Below are positions 1 through 12,900 of a stretch of DNA of 64,000 nucleotides, piece by piece (the first letter of the stretch is position 1; each line of letters begins with the position of its first letter). A program made the position numbers and the translations under genes. The notes beneath the pieces were generated by a model, which had not been told where the DNA came from, did no database searches, and worked only from the letters and a program-made list of their open reading frames with translations. The stretch lies in contig CM060895.1 of assembly GCA_030762935.1 (NCBI GenBank), forward strand, positions 34,561,501 through 34,625,500. The letters run 5' to 3'. This DNA comes from Hymenopus coronatus (Eukaryota; Arthropoda; Insecta; Mantodea; Hymenopodidae).

Positions 1-508
1 CTGTCAAGCGTAAAGATTCAGCAACTGGGATATAGTCATAAACTCAAAGTTCTACTTCAGATAACTATGAATATCTAAACTTGAACTTGTTGTGGGAAAA
101 AAAAAAAAGTTTGAGGGGAAAAAACTTTCTTGGCCATTAAAAATAAGATCTACAATTAGTAGGCTTCTGATGTTCTCAAAATAATTTTGCTCTTCAAATA
201 ACATTTTTGTCAGACAAGATATTTCCTATTTGTCTTAAATGTTAAAAACTGTCATTTAAATTCATCCATTTTTTGTTCTTTCTTTTTCAAAACTTTTATG
301 AATATATGCTGAAAAATAATAAAACAGAATCTCCCTTTATCAGGTTAGTTGCTCTTGATTGGTTTAAATAACATGACTGAACTATCAACAGCAATGATAA
401 GCCAGAACATGCTTTCACACAACAAAGGTTGAATATTTTCTTAAGAATAGGACACATTATTTCAACACATTTTTGTTATAAAAGAATAAAACTAAATAAG
501 CCCTGATT

Positions 509-627
509 TTAAAATACTGCTTTAATTTCTTGGTCCACTTTCTGTGACAAATCTATGGCTTCAAGCCAAGTGAACTTTTTTTGTTTGTAGTGTTTAACAT
601 CCTTTTTAATTACTTGTGGTACTGCAG
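509..627 (-). other. Possible terminal coding exon or processed fragment, not recognised
   Basis: On the minus strand a good acceptor (TTGCCTGCAG) at about 628-637 is followed by an open stretch rich in Lys (VIKKDVKHYKQKKFTWLEA, then DLSQKVDQEIKAVF) ending in TAA at 509. It looks protein-like but I do not recognise it. A SINE lies directly upstream at 676-812. If it is real it would be a nested gene or pseudogene inside a HECTD1 intron. It may equally be part of a transposable element. Confidence 0.25.
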
Positions 628-675
628 GCAATGACACTGATGATACATGAATGAAGATGGAGTACTGGTAAAATG

Positions 676-812
676 TGATGGCGGGGGAAACCAGAGAACC
701 CAGAAAAATCCATCCCTGCGCCGCTTTGTCCACCACAAATCTCACATGCAGTTGCTTGGGATCGAATCCGGGCCATCTAGGTGAGAGGCCATGGTGCGGC
801 CGAACTGTTGGA
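676..812 (-). repeat. tRNA-derived SINE fragment, GC-rich
   Basis: The reverse strand has a tRNA-like B-box (GGATTCGATCCC) followed by a GC-rich body ending TTCTGGGTTCTCTGGTTTCC. The local GC content is far above that of the surrounding intron. The 5' tRNA head (A-box) is truncated. Confidence 0.55.
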
Positions 813-1311
813 GCATCAACTTTTCAGGAGTGTGTATTTCACCCATCTTCAGAATGCTGGCTGACTTAGGCATGGTTGCATAATGGCAACTACTTCAGCT
901 AGAGTAAGATGCTTTCTTGAGGTCCATGCTAACAAACCTTGCAGGAATGTGTCACATTTTCTACTTGGTCCGTGTTGATAACAGTCTATCAGTATAAATA
1001 TGGACCAGTTTTTCCTCCTTGTTATTCAGCATCCTCAAGATTGGAGAAATGCATGCCCTCAAAATGCTGTTGTTCCATTAACAACTTACCTGGCTTGAAG
1101 AGTAAGAACATCTAAAGTACACAAAACCATTGCCCTAGTTCTGATCCAAGTACAAAGGTAATCTAGGAAGTACTGATGTTTATGCATTTCAAATGTGCAG
1201 ATTGTTATCTAATTCTATTCAAGTCAAATTGTTTTCTGCACATCTTTTCTCAATGTTGTTGAGTGCCTGTCTGAAAAAAAGTTACTGTGCAGTTAAAAGT
1301 TATCCGCAGTT

Positions 1312-1870
1312 TTGTTTTATCAGGATCATTTCCATGAAGTAAAAGAAGTGGTTGCAAACCTTGAAGATTATACTGTACGTGTCTGTGATGCAAAAGTTGT
1401 GTTTGAAAGTGATATGATATATCAAGATGTGAATTTCATCCATGCGCATTTTTCTAGACTTACAAAAGCCATTGGGAGCCAGAATTGTGTGGTGCACTCC
1501 TCCAAAATTTACCCAGTATTGTCCAGAAAGTAGTTTGTTCACTGAATTCCACTCCAGGCAAAATTGGGGAGAACGTTAAACACAAGTTAGAAAGTGTGTT
1601 GAACTCAAACACCAGACTACAGAAGATTCAATCAATTAGTCAGTACTTGTGTGGAATTAAGGTTTCTTTGCCAGATAAATGCCCCAAAGCTTTGGTGCCA
1701 GTGTATAAATACTGTCTAATCATGTCAGTTGATGTAGAAAGATCATTCATTTTAATAGATAATAGACAAAGTTTCTCTTCAAAAAACATCAAAAGACTAT
1801 TCGTTGCCTAATGCGATGGTATTTTGCAATATTTGATAGTATGTATATATTGGATAAATAAAACTCCACG
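1312..1870 (+). pseudogene. hAT-derived, CGGBP1-like remnant (C-terminal half)
   Basis: Two overlapping open stretches (1312-1533 and 1485-1811, different frames) together read as one protein with a frameshift near 1490-1540. The first contains FESDMIYQDVNFIHAHFSRL. The second contains LPDKCPKALVPVYKYCLIMS followed by VDVERSF and NIKRLFV. The last block is the typical C-terminus of hAT-type/CGGBP1-like proteins, which descend from hAT transposases. There is no start and no intact N-terminus, so it is a dead fragment lying antisense in a HECTD1 intron. Confidence 0.6.
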
Positions 1871-1996
1871 ATTTTAAGTTAATTTTCTTGAAATGTTTGC
1901 ATATTTTGGACATTTTTAGTGCATACTTGCACACATATTATAAGTATTTTAGTGCATTTAAATCCAGGTCCTAATAACAACTTAATAGCTCAAGAT

Positions 1997-2029
1997 TATT
2001 ATTATTATTATTATTATAATAATAAGAAT
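1997..2029. repeat. ATT trinucleotide microsatellite with inverted end
   Basis: A run of ATT units switches into AAT units (attattattataataataa), so it is also a small hairpin. Confidence 0.85.
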
Positions 2030-2909
2030 TACTTCCTGGATTACCCTTGTATTATTCAATTTTTCAAATAAACAAAGGCTGAGAGATTCACAATTAGTGG
2101 GTCCGCGTAACACGTGAGGAGATAATATGCTACATTTTTAAAATGTATAAGCAGAATTCCATGGCATAATATGCCAAACTAAAGTAAATAGTGCAAAGAA
2201 AAATGCAACTGCAATTTTGTTTTTTTTGAAAGCTCAGCTTTGAATCAAAAAAGTTAACATTCCTTGGTAAGCAGTACATATATGACTAAAGCAATTAGGA
2301 TATTGAGAACAGCACAAGAATAAATGAGGGCTCTAATAAATCCAGCAATGCTAGTGGTGATGACCTCTTGGATTTATAGATATGTAACATGTGCTGTTAC
2401 TTCCAGAAAGATGCATCTGATGACACTGGACCCTTAAAAATTACCAATACAACATAGTTCAGGAGCCCTTCCATTTTATGGAATGCATAAAAAATCATGG
2501 TTGTAGATGCGCTGTATACTATGCATGTAATACCAGAAAGAAAATATTCCAAACATGCAGTGACAAGCTTTATCTCCATCCAAGTAAGTGTTCAAACTTT
2601 ACTGGCACAGAAAACTTATTTAGAATGAGCTGGTGAGTGGGTAATACCAATTTTACATGAATATAGCCTTTTAGTTATATTCATTTTTGCATCAAACAAT
2701 TCAGTGACTTTTTTTTTTAAAATCAGCATAAAATCAGAATGGTATATTAAATATACACTACATTAACAATATATGCATGAATAAGTGTGGGTAAGATAAT
2801 ATTTTCCATTTTGAAGTAAGTTTTAAAGTTTGTTAGATATGGCTTAAACTAGTGATGGGTATTATCAAATGAAAACTATTGATTAATTTGATAAACACTA
2901 GTTATTTGA

Positions 2910-3085
2910 TTAATTCAAAATCTTCTCGGGCTTCTAGCCAGGTAATAACTTGGCTTGACACCAACGTTTCGAAGAAGTACATCTTCCTCAGTTCACCCTG
3001 AAGACGAGGAAGATGTACTTCTTCGAAACGTTGGTGTCAAGCCAAGTTATTACCTGGCTAGAAGCCCGAGAAGATTTTGAATTAA
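2910..3085. repeat. Perfect inverted repeat, two 80-bp arms
   Basis: The arm 2910-2989 is the exact reverse complement of 3006-3085, separated by a 16-base loop (2990-3005). The arm includes CGAAACGTTGG and CAAGCCAAGTTATTACC. The flanks beyond the arms do not pair. It could be a fold-back insertion or a recent inverted duplication. An assembly artefact is possible but less likely because both flanks are unique and the loop is short. Confidence 0.9.
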
Positions 3086-3089
3086 CACG

Positions 3090-4512
3090 TCGCCAGGAAA
3101 GCTATAGTTCTTATTTTACTAGTTATTTGATTGTTATCAAAGTATTTGATTTTCATTCGGTTTCAAAATGTTACTACTATACTATAGTTTGCTTGTCAAT
3201 AAACAGTCCCCAATCACTATACAAGTTGCTTTCATTGATGAACCAATAAAATTATGATGCCAATCTCATTCTAAAGAGTATAAACAATCTCTTTACTTAA
3301 CACTTTTGGCATCCAGTTTTAAACATTACTCTAAAGAATGCGCATACAAACTACCAAACAAGAAATATATGTATGCAATTGGTCAACTCGGCATACATTT
3401 TGTTCTAAACTTGTGCATTAATATAGGTAATACTGCTGGAGAGGCTGCCATTTTGTAGCAAATGCACCAATCACCCTGAGGTGGAAGGTGGCAACTGTTG
3501 TACTAAATAAAGAAAAAAATGTTAATTCCAAACCTTCACAGAATCTTAATTTTACATAAAACAAGATCAAGTTATAGTAAAGTTGCTGCTTTACGTTTCC
3601 TAGCTAGTTAACCGCCACAAAAACTATTAAGCTCCCCACCTGTTTGTGTACCAAAATCAAGAAACAGATGGAGCTTAGAATGCAGTTCATACAGACTGTC
3701 GTGAAGTGAGAAATCCTGAGGAAGCCCCACTTAGGTTAGTGTCAGTTTCAGCCAAGATGAAGCCTAGGAAGACTTAGATATACAGTGGAGCTTAGAATGT
3801 CAGCTAGGCTTTACATTCAATTCAACCCAAAATGTCATTTAGCCACATTTAAAACTGTGTATTGCAAATACAGAATAAAACCAATTACTAAATTAAGGTC
3901 TCCCCATATTCTGAGAGAATAATCTTTGGTATATTCATTTTAACGTCAAATCAAATGGATAAATAATAATACAATATAACATGTAATAACATAACCTCAA
4001 ATTACTGAACCATGACCACAATTCTGAAACAGGTATATATCTTTATTTAAAATACAGAGTTCCTTTTCAGCATTATATGTACTAGTCTCATTGAGAAATG
4101 GTATGCTTTCATAATACAATATTCATGGAATTAATTATCGCTTTAATTCAAGAGAATAACTGAAACCAATAATGGTGTTTTAATATTGCAAAATAATGTG
4201 TTCTAAAGACTTTATTAATTATTGCAGGCCTAGAATTGTTGTAACTCTTTCATAGTGCCCATCACTAGCTTAAACTAATTCTACATGGGAAGGATTAAGT
4301 TACAGTATAATGCCCTGAGTGTTTTGTTATATCCATGCATACAGCTGTAAAAATGCCTCACCACTCATACATTTTATGAGCAAACCGTAAACGTTGGCAA
4401 GTATGCAATTTGATAAGAATGAACATATATGTTGAGCCTTACAGCCCCTACAGATTTTTGGATGAAAATTTTCAGCTTATTCCTCTTCTTTTCAATCAGC
4501 AAATATACTCAC
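3090..4512. other. Intron without recognised features
   Basis: The stretch is AT-rich and stop-rich on both strands. I see no coding exon, tRNA or clear repeat. Confidence 0.5.
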
Positions 4513-4644
4513 CATCTGATGATGTTACAGGTTGTTGTCTGTTTTTAATACGTATGCTCTTTTCATCGCTTGCATTGCTCTCTGTACCTTCTCCACCAGA
4601 CACACTAATTCGAACAGATGGTGCAAGGGTAGCTGCCATGAGAC
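4513..4644 (-). CDS. HECTD1: HECTD1-like, window exon 14 (linker)
   Basis: This 132-bp exon is phase 1 at both ends, with acceptor TTCATTAG|GT and donor GATG|GTGAGT. It joins in frame to exon 13, 24.9 kb away, giving TSIG-LMAATLAPS. The peptide continues VRISVSGGEG, SNASDEKSIRIKNRQQ and PVTSSDG. It is a short polar segment without a clear counterpart in vertebrate HECTD1. The call rests on the splice sites, the phase match and protein-like composition in an otherwise stop-rich region. Further small exons may be missed between it and exon 13. Confidence 0.72.
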
Positions 4645-5779
4645 CTAATGAAAATGAACAACAGTAAAATCTTCAATATTATTCAAATTCGTTCATCTCT
4701 TCTTCTACAGCACTTCCCAACTCTTACATGCTTGTTATCATAAAGACCAAAGACTGATTTGATATACAGGAATGCAGAGTTTGGTACTATGACAACCAAA
4801 TATGGCTGTTGGTACAGTAGCTCTAATATAAATTGTTCATTGCCATCTTTTAAATCATTTGCACAACAATTTGGAGTAAAACGTGCATCAAATAAATGAA
4901 GCATTTCAACATACTACAATCATGAACTGATATTACTGCCATTTGCATCTGTTATGCCACTCTCCAACAATCTGAAAATGTAACTAACATTGGATATTTT
5001 TCTACTGGCATATTAAGAAAAAAAGTGATTATTTACTTCCCTTTCTATAATGTATATACTTATTATTTTCATACCAATAGCTATCCTGTACCTTATAAAT
5101 ATTCAGTTTATAGCTTGTAACTATTTAAGAAAAATGCAAGATGTCTGAAATTTTTTCAGCAGAACTATGCCATCAGAAACTAACACACTTTGAACAAAGC
5201 ATTTCTAAATTTCTTATTTTTAAAGGTACTGGGAAGTGTTACAATGATAAAATATAGGCCATTTCTTCTGATTCAGAATGCAGAGTTCATTGGTAATTTT
5301 TATTGGTCATTTAAACCTCTTAGGACTCCTCGCTCTCCAAAATAGATTGTACATTCATTTATTTTGGAGTTCTGTGAACCTTTTGCTAAAATATTTATTA
5401 CCTCAACACATGCTATCTGTTGAAAGAGCATTATAAACTTCATCTAAAAATGGGCCATTGTCAAATGGATGTCCCAGATTGAGCAATAATATTTTATAGT
5501 AAAAATCATTAAATACAAAAATAGCCATGCTTTCTCTCTCTCATAAAGTCCCTATTTGATGAAAACAAATAATTATAAAGTTTTAATTTAATACAGATGG
5601 CTTTAGGTCTTCTTCTGCTCAACAATAAGCTGCCTGATAATATGCCACACATCATAAAAAACTTTGTACATACCAAGGCCACAAATACTTGTGCTCAAAG
5701 CCACACTACAGATAACCAAAATTCATTCAGAGATGAGGATATTGGCAAAAGATGGTTTAAATTTACTTTCTCTAAACAC
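4645..5779. other. Intron without recognised features
   Basis: AT-rich and stop-rich on both strands. No exon or clear repeat seen. Confidence 0.45.
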
Positions 5780-6570
5780 TACATGGTACATAGCTAGAGA
5801 AGATATTAGACTCCACCGAAAAATTTGATACAGAAATTTCACCAGAAGTACATTTTAGGGTCCCCTGTATCCAAATAAAGCATTTTTAGTAAAAGTGTAT
5901 GTGCGAGGGTACCTGTCTGTCTCTGTGAACATAGCCCCAAAATGAAAAGTTGATAAAACACCAAACTTGGTATTTAAGTTTAATATCTTCCTGGGATGCG
6001 ACAAAAGATTTTTGAGAAAAATCCCACCAAACTATCCACTGCATGGAAAAAAGTTTGAACATTTTTATTTTCTTAAAAATGGCTCTAACGATTTTGATTA
6101 AAATACTGAATAAGTTATTTAAATGGCAAATGAAATGTACATCTTGAATTTTCTGGGAATAGTGTCTGAAGACCTTTATTCTGGATGAACTTGCTACACA
6201 AAAAATGTAATTCTCGTTAAAACATACTTTTTATGTCATACACATTTTTTTGTTGAGTTGACTATTTCCGTGATATTCCTTGTTATTGGTTTTGATTTTA
6301 AAATACTTGAAACTTTTCTGATATGGGAAATTGTAAACTCCTGGACATGCAAGAATTTCAATAACATAGCAACAGACTTGGAAGATTTGACTATCGCTTT
6401 AACCTAGTGTATTCCCTTATTTCTGCTCTACTTACAAGGAACCAAGTAATAAAACCATTTCTGCTAATGTTTATAAAGTAGATAGAAGAATAAGCTTTTT
6501 AACAATAATTTGTTACAGAGATGTAGCGAAATTCATGAGAATGGAATACATCAGATTGTTTTCCCAGTGA
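5780..6570 (+). repeat. Interspersed repeat R1, copy 1
   Basis: R1 is an unassigned family defined here by repeated blocks. It opens with a segment including AGGGTCCCCTG, then has AACTTGGTATTTAAG, a block near TTTTGATTAAAATAC, GAATTTTCTGGGAATAG with CTGAAGACCT, a segment around ATTCCTTGTTATTGGTTT, and ends with TAATGTTTAT...ACATCAGATT. This copy appears nearly full length at about 790 bp. I see no conserved reading frame, so it is probably non-autonomous. Confidence 0.7.
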
Positions 6571-7128
6571 TGGAAAAAAGCTGAAGTGATAAAAATTGCT
6601 TATTTTCATAAGCTGTCTTGTTTAATATGTACAAGTATAATTTTAATTTGTAATTATGTTTTCTTGTCAAATAAGCCTATGGGGGAGAACACCAAGACAA
6701 AGGTATTTTTTTATCCACTTTTATTAAAAGTAATCCAGTTATATCTGTAACATTAATGTGACAATGGCCTCTTGTAAAAGGCCTAGCTAAAAAGAAACAG
6801 AACTGTAAATCAAGGGGTAACACAAGATGCAGTTAATAATGATTACTCTCCTTACATTTACACTGCAATTAATTAAAAACTCTCTTTTTCAAACATATGT
6901 TACTTTTTCTCAAAAGCTTTAACACTACTACAAACTGTTCATGAATGAATTACATCTTCAGATGTAATTAAAATTTGTGTTAATACCTTTATTGGTAAAG
7001 TTGTTCGATAATCAAATTTTATATGGATCCAATTCATTTTGAGGAATTATGTAGCATCAAATTCAATATCTCAAGTTCTGTACATCTGACGCAGAGAATT
7101 TTATTTATTTAGATTCACATTTTTTTTC

Positions 7129-7173
<45 letters not shown>

Positions 7174-7960
7174 GTTCATCCAGATATACTATTGGCAGCT
7201 TAATTTCATCATGTCAAAGCCACACAAAATCTCAGCTCTAAAAAGTTTAGCTCTCTGCTTCAACTAGTTTCTGAGAAAAAGATATGTAAACACATCAATT
7301 TTTGCCATTTATCTATTAAAGCTTTTTTCTTAGAAATTAATAATTTTTTCATGGAAACTATAAAGCTTTTACTTGCTCTGCCTTTATGATTAAATTTTAT
7401 TGAATTAGTATCACTAAACAAATACAATTGTTAATATAATTAGCAGCTGGTAGAGCATAGCTATTTCCCGGAGAAAGAGTAACATCTCGCAGGTACTGGG
7501 CAGGTGGTAATCTAGTCGGTTGAGGTCAGTTGGAGTGCATGATAAATGAGAACTGGCCAAATTATTGACACTTCTTTGTTTACATTTGCATATTAGGCTA
7601 CACAGTATATACTTTATGTACTTAAGTGTTGTTATTGTTCTTTGTTAATTGTCTTTTAGTTATTCAGTATTGAATAAAGAGTGTTTATTTATGATAAGTG
7701 CATGAAACTGAATCTTGCACAGAAGTGAGAGCGTGCCTTACAAGAGAATACACTAGTAATCATGTTCCATATAGAGAAACTGTTGAAAAAAGTTTCAAGA
7801 GACAATTTCTATAATGATACAAAATGGGATACAAGGTGCCATGTTCTTACTGAAGAAAAATTAGACAATCAAACATTCACAAAAATCACACAACAAACTG
7901 CTGCAATTATCTCTCAGGAGCTAATGGAAATGAATGAGAATTTCATATGAACAAAAGGAA
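6571..7960. other. Intron, nothing clearly assigned
   Basis: Contains the poly-T run at 7141 and a 62-codon open stretch at 7762-7950 (FHIEKLLKKVSRDNFYNDTK) that I do not recognise and would not call a gene. Confidence 0.4.
7141..7171. repeat. Poly-T tract
   Basis: A pure T run of about 25-30 bases follows a CTTTTCTTTTC stretch. It could be the poly-A tail of a retroelement on the minus strand, but no body was recognised. Confidence 0.7.
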
Positions 7961-7972
7961 ATTGATATATTA

Positions 7973-8100
7973 ATTTATGGACACTCTTTTAACTGCTGTT
8001 TTTCAGCATCCCATTGTATGTTAGTGTTAAAGACTGCTGAATTTTGCTAAGGAAGTCTCTTATCAAATTTGATGCCACTGGTTCAAATGCACATTTCATA
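7973..8100 (-). repeat. tRNA-derived SINE family B, fragment
   Basis: It matches the family B copies at 9198 and 48012: TTATGGACACTCTTTTAACTG, CAGCATCCCATT, AAAGACTGCTGAATTTTGCT and a variant B-box end GGTTCAAATGC. The middle part is deleted. Confidence 0.5.
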
Positions 8101-8882
8101 GATGTATTGCAATCTTTTCAAAATTGTTTAAAACACATATTAGTGTTTTTCTATTACTATTATTGTTTTCAGTAAACTTTTTATCCCAACAATTTGGTGT
8201 CTTCACATACAATCTACTTTACTTGGCCAACAATTTGGCTATCTGCTCTGCCAACAACTAGTTGTATTTGTAACATAATGATATATTAATATTAATCTAT
8301 ATCTAAATTTAAATGTACTTAAGTTTCTAAAAAAATTGTGATTAAATTAAAATTTTAATGGAAATATTTACCCAACTTGACTACCACTAATTGTAAAACA
8401 TTCTCATGTATTTTTTATAAAACCCTTTTTCATTCTAAAATGTAAAAATTGGCAAGGGTAAATGTACTAACAATACACTAATACTCTATTTCTCAAACAG
8501 AGCCAGAGATGTCCATGTTTCTTGAGTTAATTGAATAACCATTTAATACTTGCACTTACCACTACGATTAAAAAATGTAAGGGCATAACAATAGAATGTT
8601 AGATTAAGAAACCCTAATCTATTTTGCCATTTTTTATTAAGTTTCAATAAATAAATGATGTGTACACAACAAGCTAACATGAAAACAAAAATAAACCCTT
8701 TTTTTTTTTTCCTGTTTGTATTTTGGTTGTTGCCTTTGCACTTAAGAATGATGAAACTTGATATACTTTTTGCCCTACTTGGAGCATATGTTATATAGCA
8801 TCCCAATTTCCAGCTAAAGCTAAGAGTGTGTAATAAGGATGAAGTAAAAAAAGCCTTACTTACTTTTTTAATTAGTAAACAA

Positions 8883-8956
8883 TGGCATAGTTTGACCCTA
8901 CAACCATGGATCAGAAGGTTGGTGCCTGACCAAGTGAGCTATCCAGACCATTTGTG
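8883..8956 (-). repeat. tRNA-like SINE head
   Basis: The reverse strand reads GGTCTGGATAGCTCACTTGG, an A-box-like segment, then CTTCTGATCCATGG and a weak B-box GTAGGGTCAAACTA. The stems do not pair fully and there is no clear SINE body, so this is a retroposon relic rather than a working tRNA gene. Confidence 0.5.
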
Positions 8957-9197
8957 TACATAAATCTGAGACACTATTGTTTCACATACTAGCAAAGTTG
9001 TAATAATTTATAACTTTATGATAAGTGCAAATTGTACATATTTGCATGATGATTATGCTGGCTAAGCAGTAAACGCTAAACTGAAGAGGGGGGAGCTTTG
9101 TACCTAAGTGATAACAAGAAAAAATGCTTTGAGTTAATGTTTTTCAACACTCCTAATACAAGTTTAATTACATAAATGCTATGAGTAAATGTAAATG

Positions 9198-9446
9198 GCA
9201 TGTTATTTATGGACCCTGTTTCACTACTGTGGTTCTCAGCATCCCATTCTAAATTGGGTGTGAAAGACCGCTTAATTTTGCTCAGAGGCCTCTCTATCAG
9301 GCTTGAGGTTCTTTTACGTGCCGAAAATCTAAGACACAGTACCAACAGCTTTACTTCCCTTCCGAAGGAAGGCATGCTAAGGATTTTTACACCCGAAAAA
9401 AATCCATCATCCTCCGCCGGTTTTGAACCCACAACCTTGGGTATAA
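9198..9446 (-). repeat. tRNA-derived SINE family B, near-complete copy
   Basis: On the minus strand a B-box (GTGGGTTCAAAACCGG) is followed by a body containing TTTTTTTCGGGTGTAAAAAT, GCATGCCTTCCTTCGG and CAGTAGTGAAACAGGG. The same order is found at 48012-48250. Confidence 0.65.
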
Positions 9447-9671
9447 TGCTAAGAGATAATACTATTAATATACTCCTGACTATTTTTTTTTTATATTGAA
9501 ATTTCTTTGCATTTAGAATTTCAATAGAATGTTATGTTGATATTAGGAATTTATTGCTTATCCACACTTTTAAGTTTAGCTTGCAATGTGTACGAGTGTG
9601 CCTGGAGAAGGCTTTGGACCTGTCCCCCCAATTCTTAGCTCAAAGCTTTTGCCACCACCAGTTTCAAATTA

Positions 9672-9907
9672 TTGCTTTTTTTTTTAAAACTTAACATCCT
9701 TTAACCTGGTTGGTCATATTGGACAATGAATGAAATTGGTGAAATGATGCTCAAATGGTCTATGGAGCTTAAAGTTACAAGACATTCATCTTCTCAGGAT
9801 AAGGGAAAACCCTGAAAAAATACCTTATCCAGGTAACTTACCCTAAGCGAGATTCGAACTCACGACCTGTTGAATATGATACGCTACCACCACACTACCC
9901 AGGTGGG
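9672..9907 (-). repeat. tRNA-derived SINE family A, near-complete copy
   Basis: In reverse the head reads GTAGTGTGGTGGTAGCGT (A-box-like) and GAGTTCGAATCTCG (B-box). The body has CTGGATAAGGTATTTT and CCCTTATCCTGAGAAGATG, then an A-rich tail at 9672-9690. This is the layout of a tRNA-derived SINE. Confidence 0.72.
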
Positions 9908-9909
9908 CT

Positions 9910-12900
9910 AAATTATTACTTTGGGTTCATATTTAAAATTATATGCCTTTATTGGAAAGGCATACTTTATGACAAAATTGTTGACTACACTGATAAGGTG
10001 CCACTGGCACAATCATGTCACAAATTGAGCTGCAATTTTTTATACCAAAAATACATTGAAAACAAAAACACTTGTATTTTGGTCTCTCTCTCATAGGATC
10101 CTAACTGGCAGAAAAAAAAAAAATTAATATTGTATTGACTGACTTATATATGTCTTCTTACATACATCTGCCTTGAAGTAAACGAGTCACTGACAATGAG
10201 CTTTGCACACACAGAAGAGGCTACAAGCATCTGTGAGCAAGACCAGACTAAAGATGAACTTACAATCACGATTTCATGTCATGAGGATAAAATTGGCCAC
10301 AACTAGGTTTCCTTTTTTTTTTTTGCGAGTGATGGATATCTCCAAGATAACTACTGACAAGATAAAATTTGCACATTTCTGTGAGCTATTTTGTTTAATA
10401 ATTATTAACTCTGATATATGCAAGAAATATTAGTATATCATTCCAATTTGTAAATATTTTTTTCTTGTCAAACTTGGGCCTATGAAGAGAAAGCTGAGTT
10501 ACTTTCATAAAATAAAAATCCCAGCTCGATCTTTAATTTCAATATGTAAATGGCCTTGCAAATTATTATTTTTTCCCCTTTCTTTTCCTTTTTCATGGTA
10601 CTAGAAACCCTGATCTTTAATTCAATCTTATATATATATATATATATATATATAATAAAAGCAGTTTTAAAGTGATCATAGAGGCTGTTAAGAATTCAGG
10701 TGTTATACTTCATGTAAGAAGCCATAATGAATGTGAAAAGTTGTCCTGAAATGTAAGATAAGTGAGCTTATTAAGAATGTTGCAAATAAGATTCTAACCA
10801 AATGTTATTGGGATATAAAAAAAATTATGTAACATTGTTTTACTAGGTATCTGTATTTACTGAAGAACGAATGTTTGTGAGCAAAGAATACACTTGCCTT
10901 GCTTAAACATGTATGTGAACTTGCAGGATTCCTTTGTTGCATTGTATAATTACATTCAGAAATCATATGCAAAAGCAAGGTTTGTTAATTTTTATTTTTG
11001 AGATTTAACAGAAGTATGAATTGTATAATCTACGAGAGCAGGAGACCTAAATAAACAAGGGTAAGAATATAAACCTGGTGTGTAATATGTCACTAGAGAT
11101 TTTTTACACACATTCATATTTTATAGGTAATATAGACTCTCCAGCTGCTCAACCTGGTGAAGCCCTGGAAATAGTCATCTTCATACTCATCAGTTTTGCT
11201 ACAATTTAGTTAAATACTGAAATCGTAGATTTTTGTGTTGTATTAAGGAACTATACAGAAGATTCAAATTTACTGTGATTAGTTGAAAGTGACTTCTGCA
11301 TTCTAACAATTTTTTCATTTAAGAACAATTTTAATGAAAGGGTGTTTTGGAACACTGATACGTATGAATAGAATATTTTTGAGTTGGGATTGTAACACTT
11401 AAGTATTATTTACGTATAATTTTTCCAGACCAGTTTCGATGCCATGTTGGCATCATTGTTGATGGTTTCCAACCATATATATTTCAAAAATATAATAATC
11501 AATTCTTTCATTACTTTTTAGTAACCTACAAGTTGTATAACATTTACAGAATTAGGAAACCTGTGGAGGGAGATTAAGGATTTAAAGGATAGATATATTG
11601 GTTAAGTTCTAGCCTATTGAAACACTGCACACAAGAGGATGACTGATGCCACATATCAGGGCTGTCAACATCTAACTTAAGTCACTTAAGATATCATGCA
11701 CACACTTTTTCTTAGCTGCTCAGCTTCCTAGCCTACATTTAGTATTGTTTCACGGAATTTTGGAAGTAGAGCAGAGCAACAACATTGAGACATGAACTGA
11801 CATACATGTGTTTCATTTAATAATTTACCTAGTTTGTGGTAAATTAAATAACCCATTCACCACAATGGCTAGGGGCTCAAAAAAAAGGGAGCTTTCTATG
11901 CTTTACAATTTTGTAGAAATACAAGCAGGTGAGCTCGAGCTCTCTCTTTATCTCCCCCCCCCCCCAGATCTCACTTCCCCATAAGACTTAATACCAAAGA
12001 AAATGTACACACATAGTGTACAACCAGACAAATAATGGGACACCCTATTTACAAAAGCATCATCATTTCCATATTTTGGTAATATTCTGTATTAAAAGTT
12101 ACCACCATATCTTATATTTCAGGTTGTTATTATTATATTAAAATTGAAAATAGAGGCTGCAATGAGTTTCCTCATCACCATAACCAATTACTTATAACCA
12201 AGCTAAAATACATGCTAAACTAAGCACTGAACCATGCTATGGATATAATTTATGTAACTTGTATATATTATTTAACATTGCAAATTACTGTAATGTAATG
12301 TTAGGAAAAACTTCAGTTACATTTTAATATGATGTGGCATGTTTAACCTATTCTTCTACGCAGATCATCTTCCTCTAAAAATAAAACCTCAGAAAAACAT
12401 ACACAATGTTTACACCAAAAACAATGGAAATCTCCATTTAACTGCAAAGATAAGACATAATAATCAATAATACACTGATTGTCTAATAACCTAACATAAT
12501 AATAATGATGATTAAGTAATTACATACTTTTACTATTAGCCTAATTAATATAACTAATGCATTATACATAAAAAAATTAATATAATGAATATATCCATTG
12601 ATTGTAATGCAAATAATAAACCAACGTACTAACGTGACATGGACAATAAAACCAACCTTCCGAATAGAGGTAACAGTAGCTTATTTGTGGGGAAGTTGAA
12701 GTTTAATAACCTTTCATAAGTTGCATCCCCTATACCAATGATCACAACACATTGTGATCTTTAGCTACAGCTTAATGTTATATAACTGAATGTCTTTTCA
12801 TGTATGTGGTAAAAATCTGTAATACTTTGAATCTGCTCACAAAGCTGTAAATTGTGTCCTTTATGCAAAGATCGCAGTAAATTTCCGTAAAAGCTGAAAA

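Noticed and set aside
2397..2579. Minus-strand 60-codon frame with a hydrophobic, membrane-like look
   Set aside because: The stretch is short, followed by stops, and unlike any family I know. AT-rich DNA often gives hydrophobic frames.
7762..7950. 62-codon plus-strand frame as a small gene
   Set aside because: No recognised domain, no splice or promoter context, and it is next to a SINE fragment.
8883..8956. Possible tRNA gene on the minus strand
   Set aside because: A- and B-box-like segments exist but the stems do not pair well. It fits a SINE relic.
9076..9499. Open frames of 118 (-) and 99 (+) codons
   Set aside because: They overlie a family B SINE seen also at 48012, so they reflect the repeat, not a gene.
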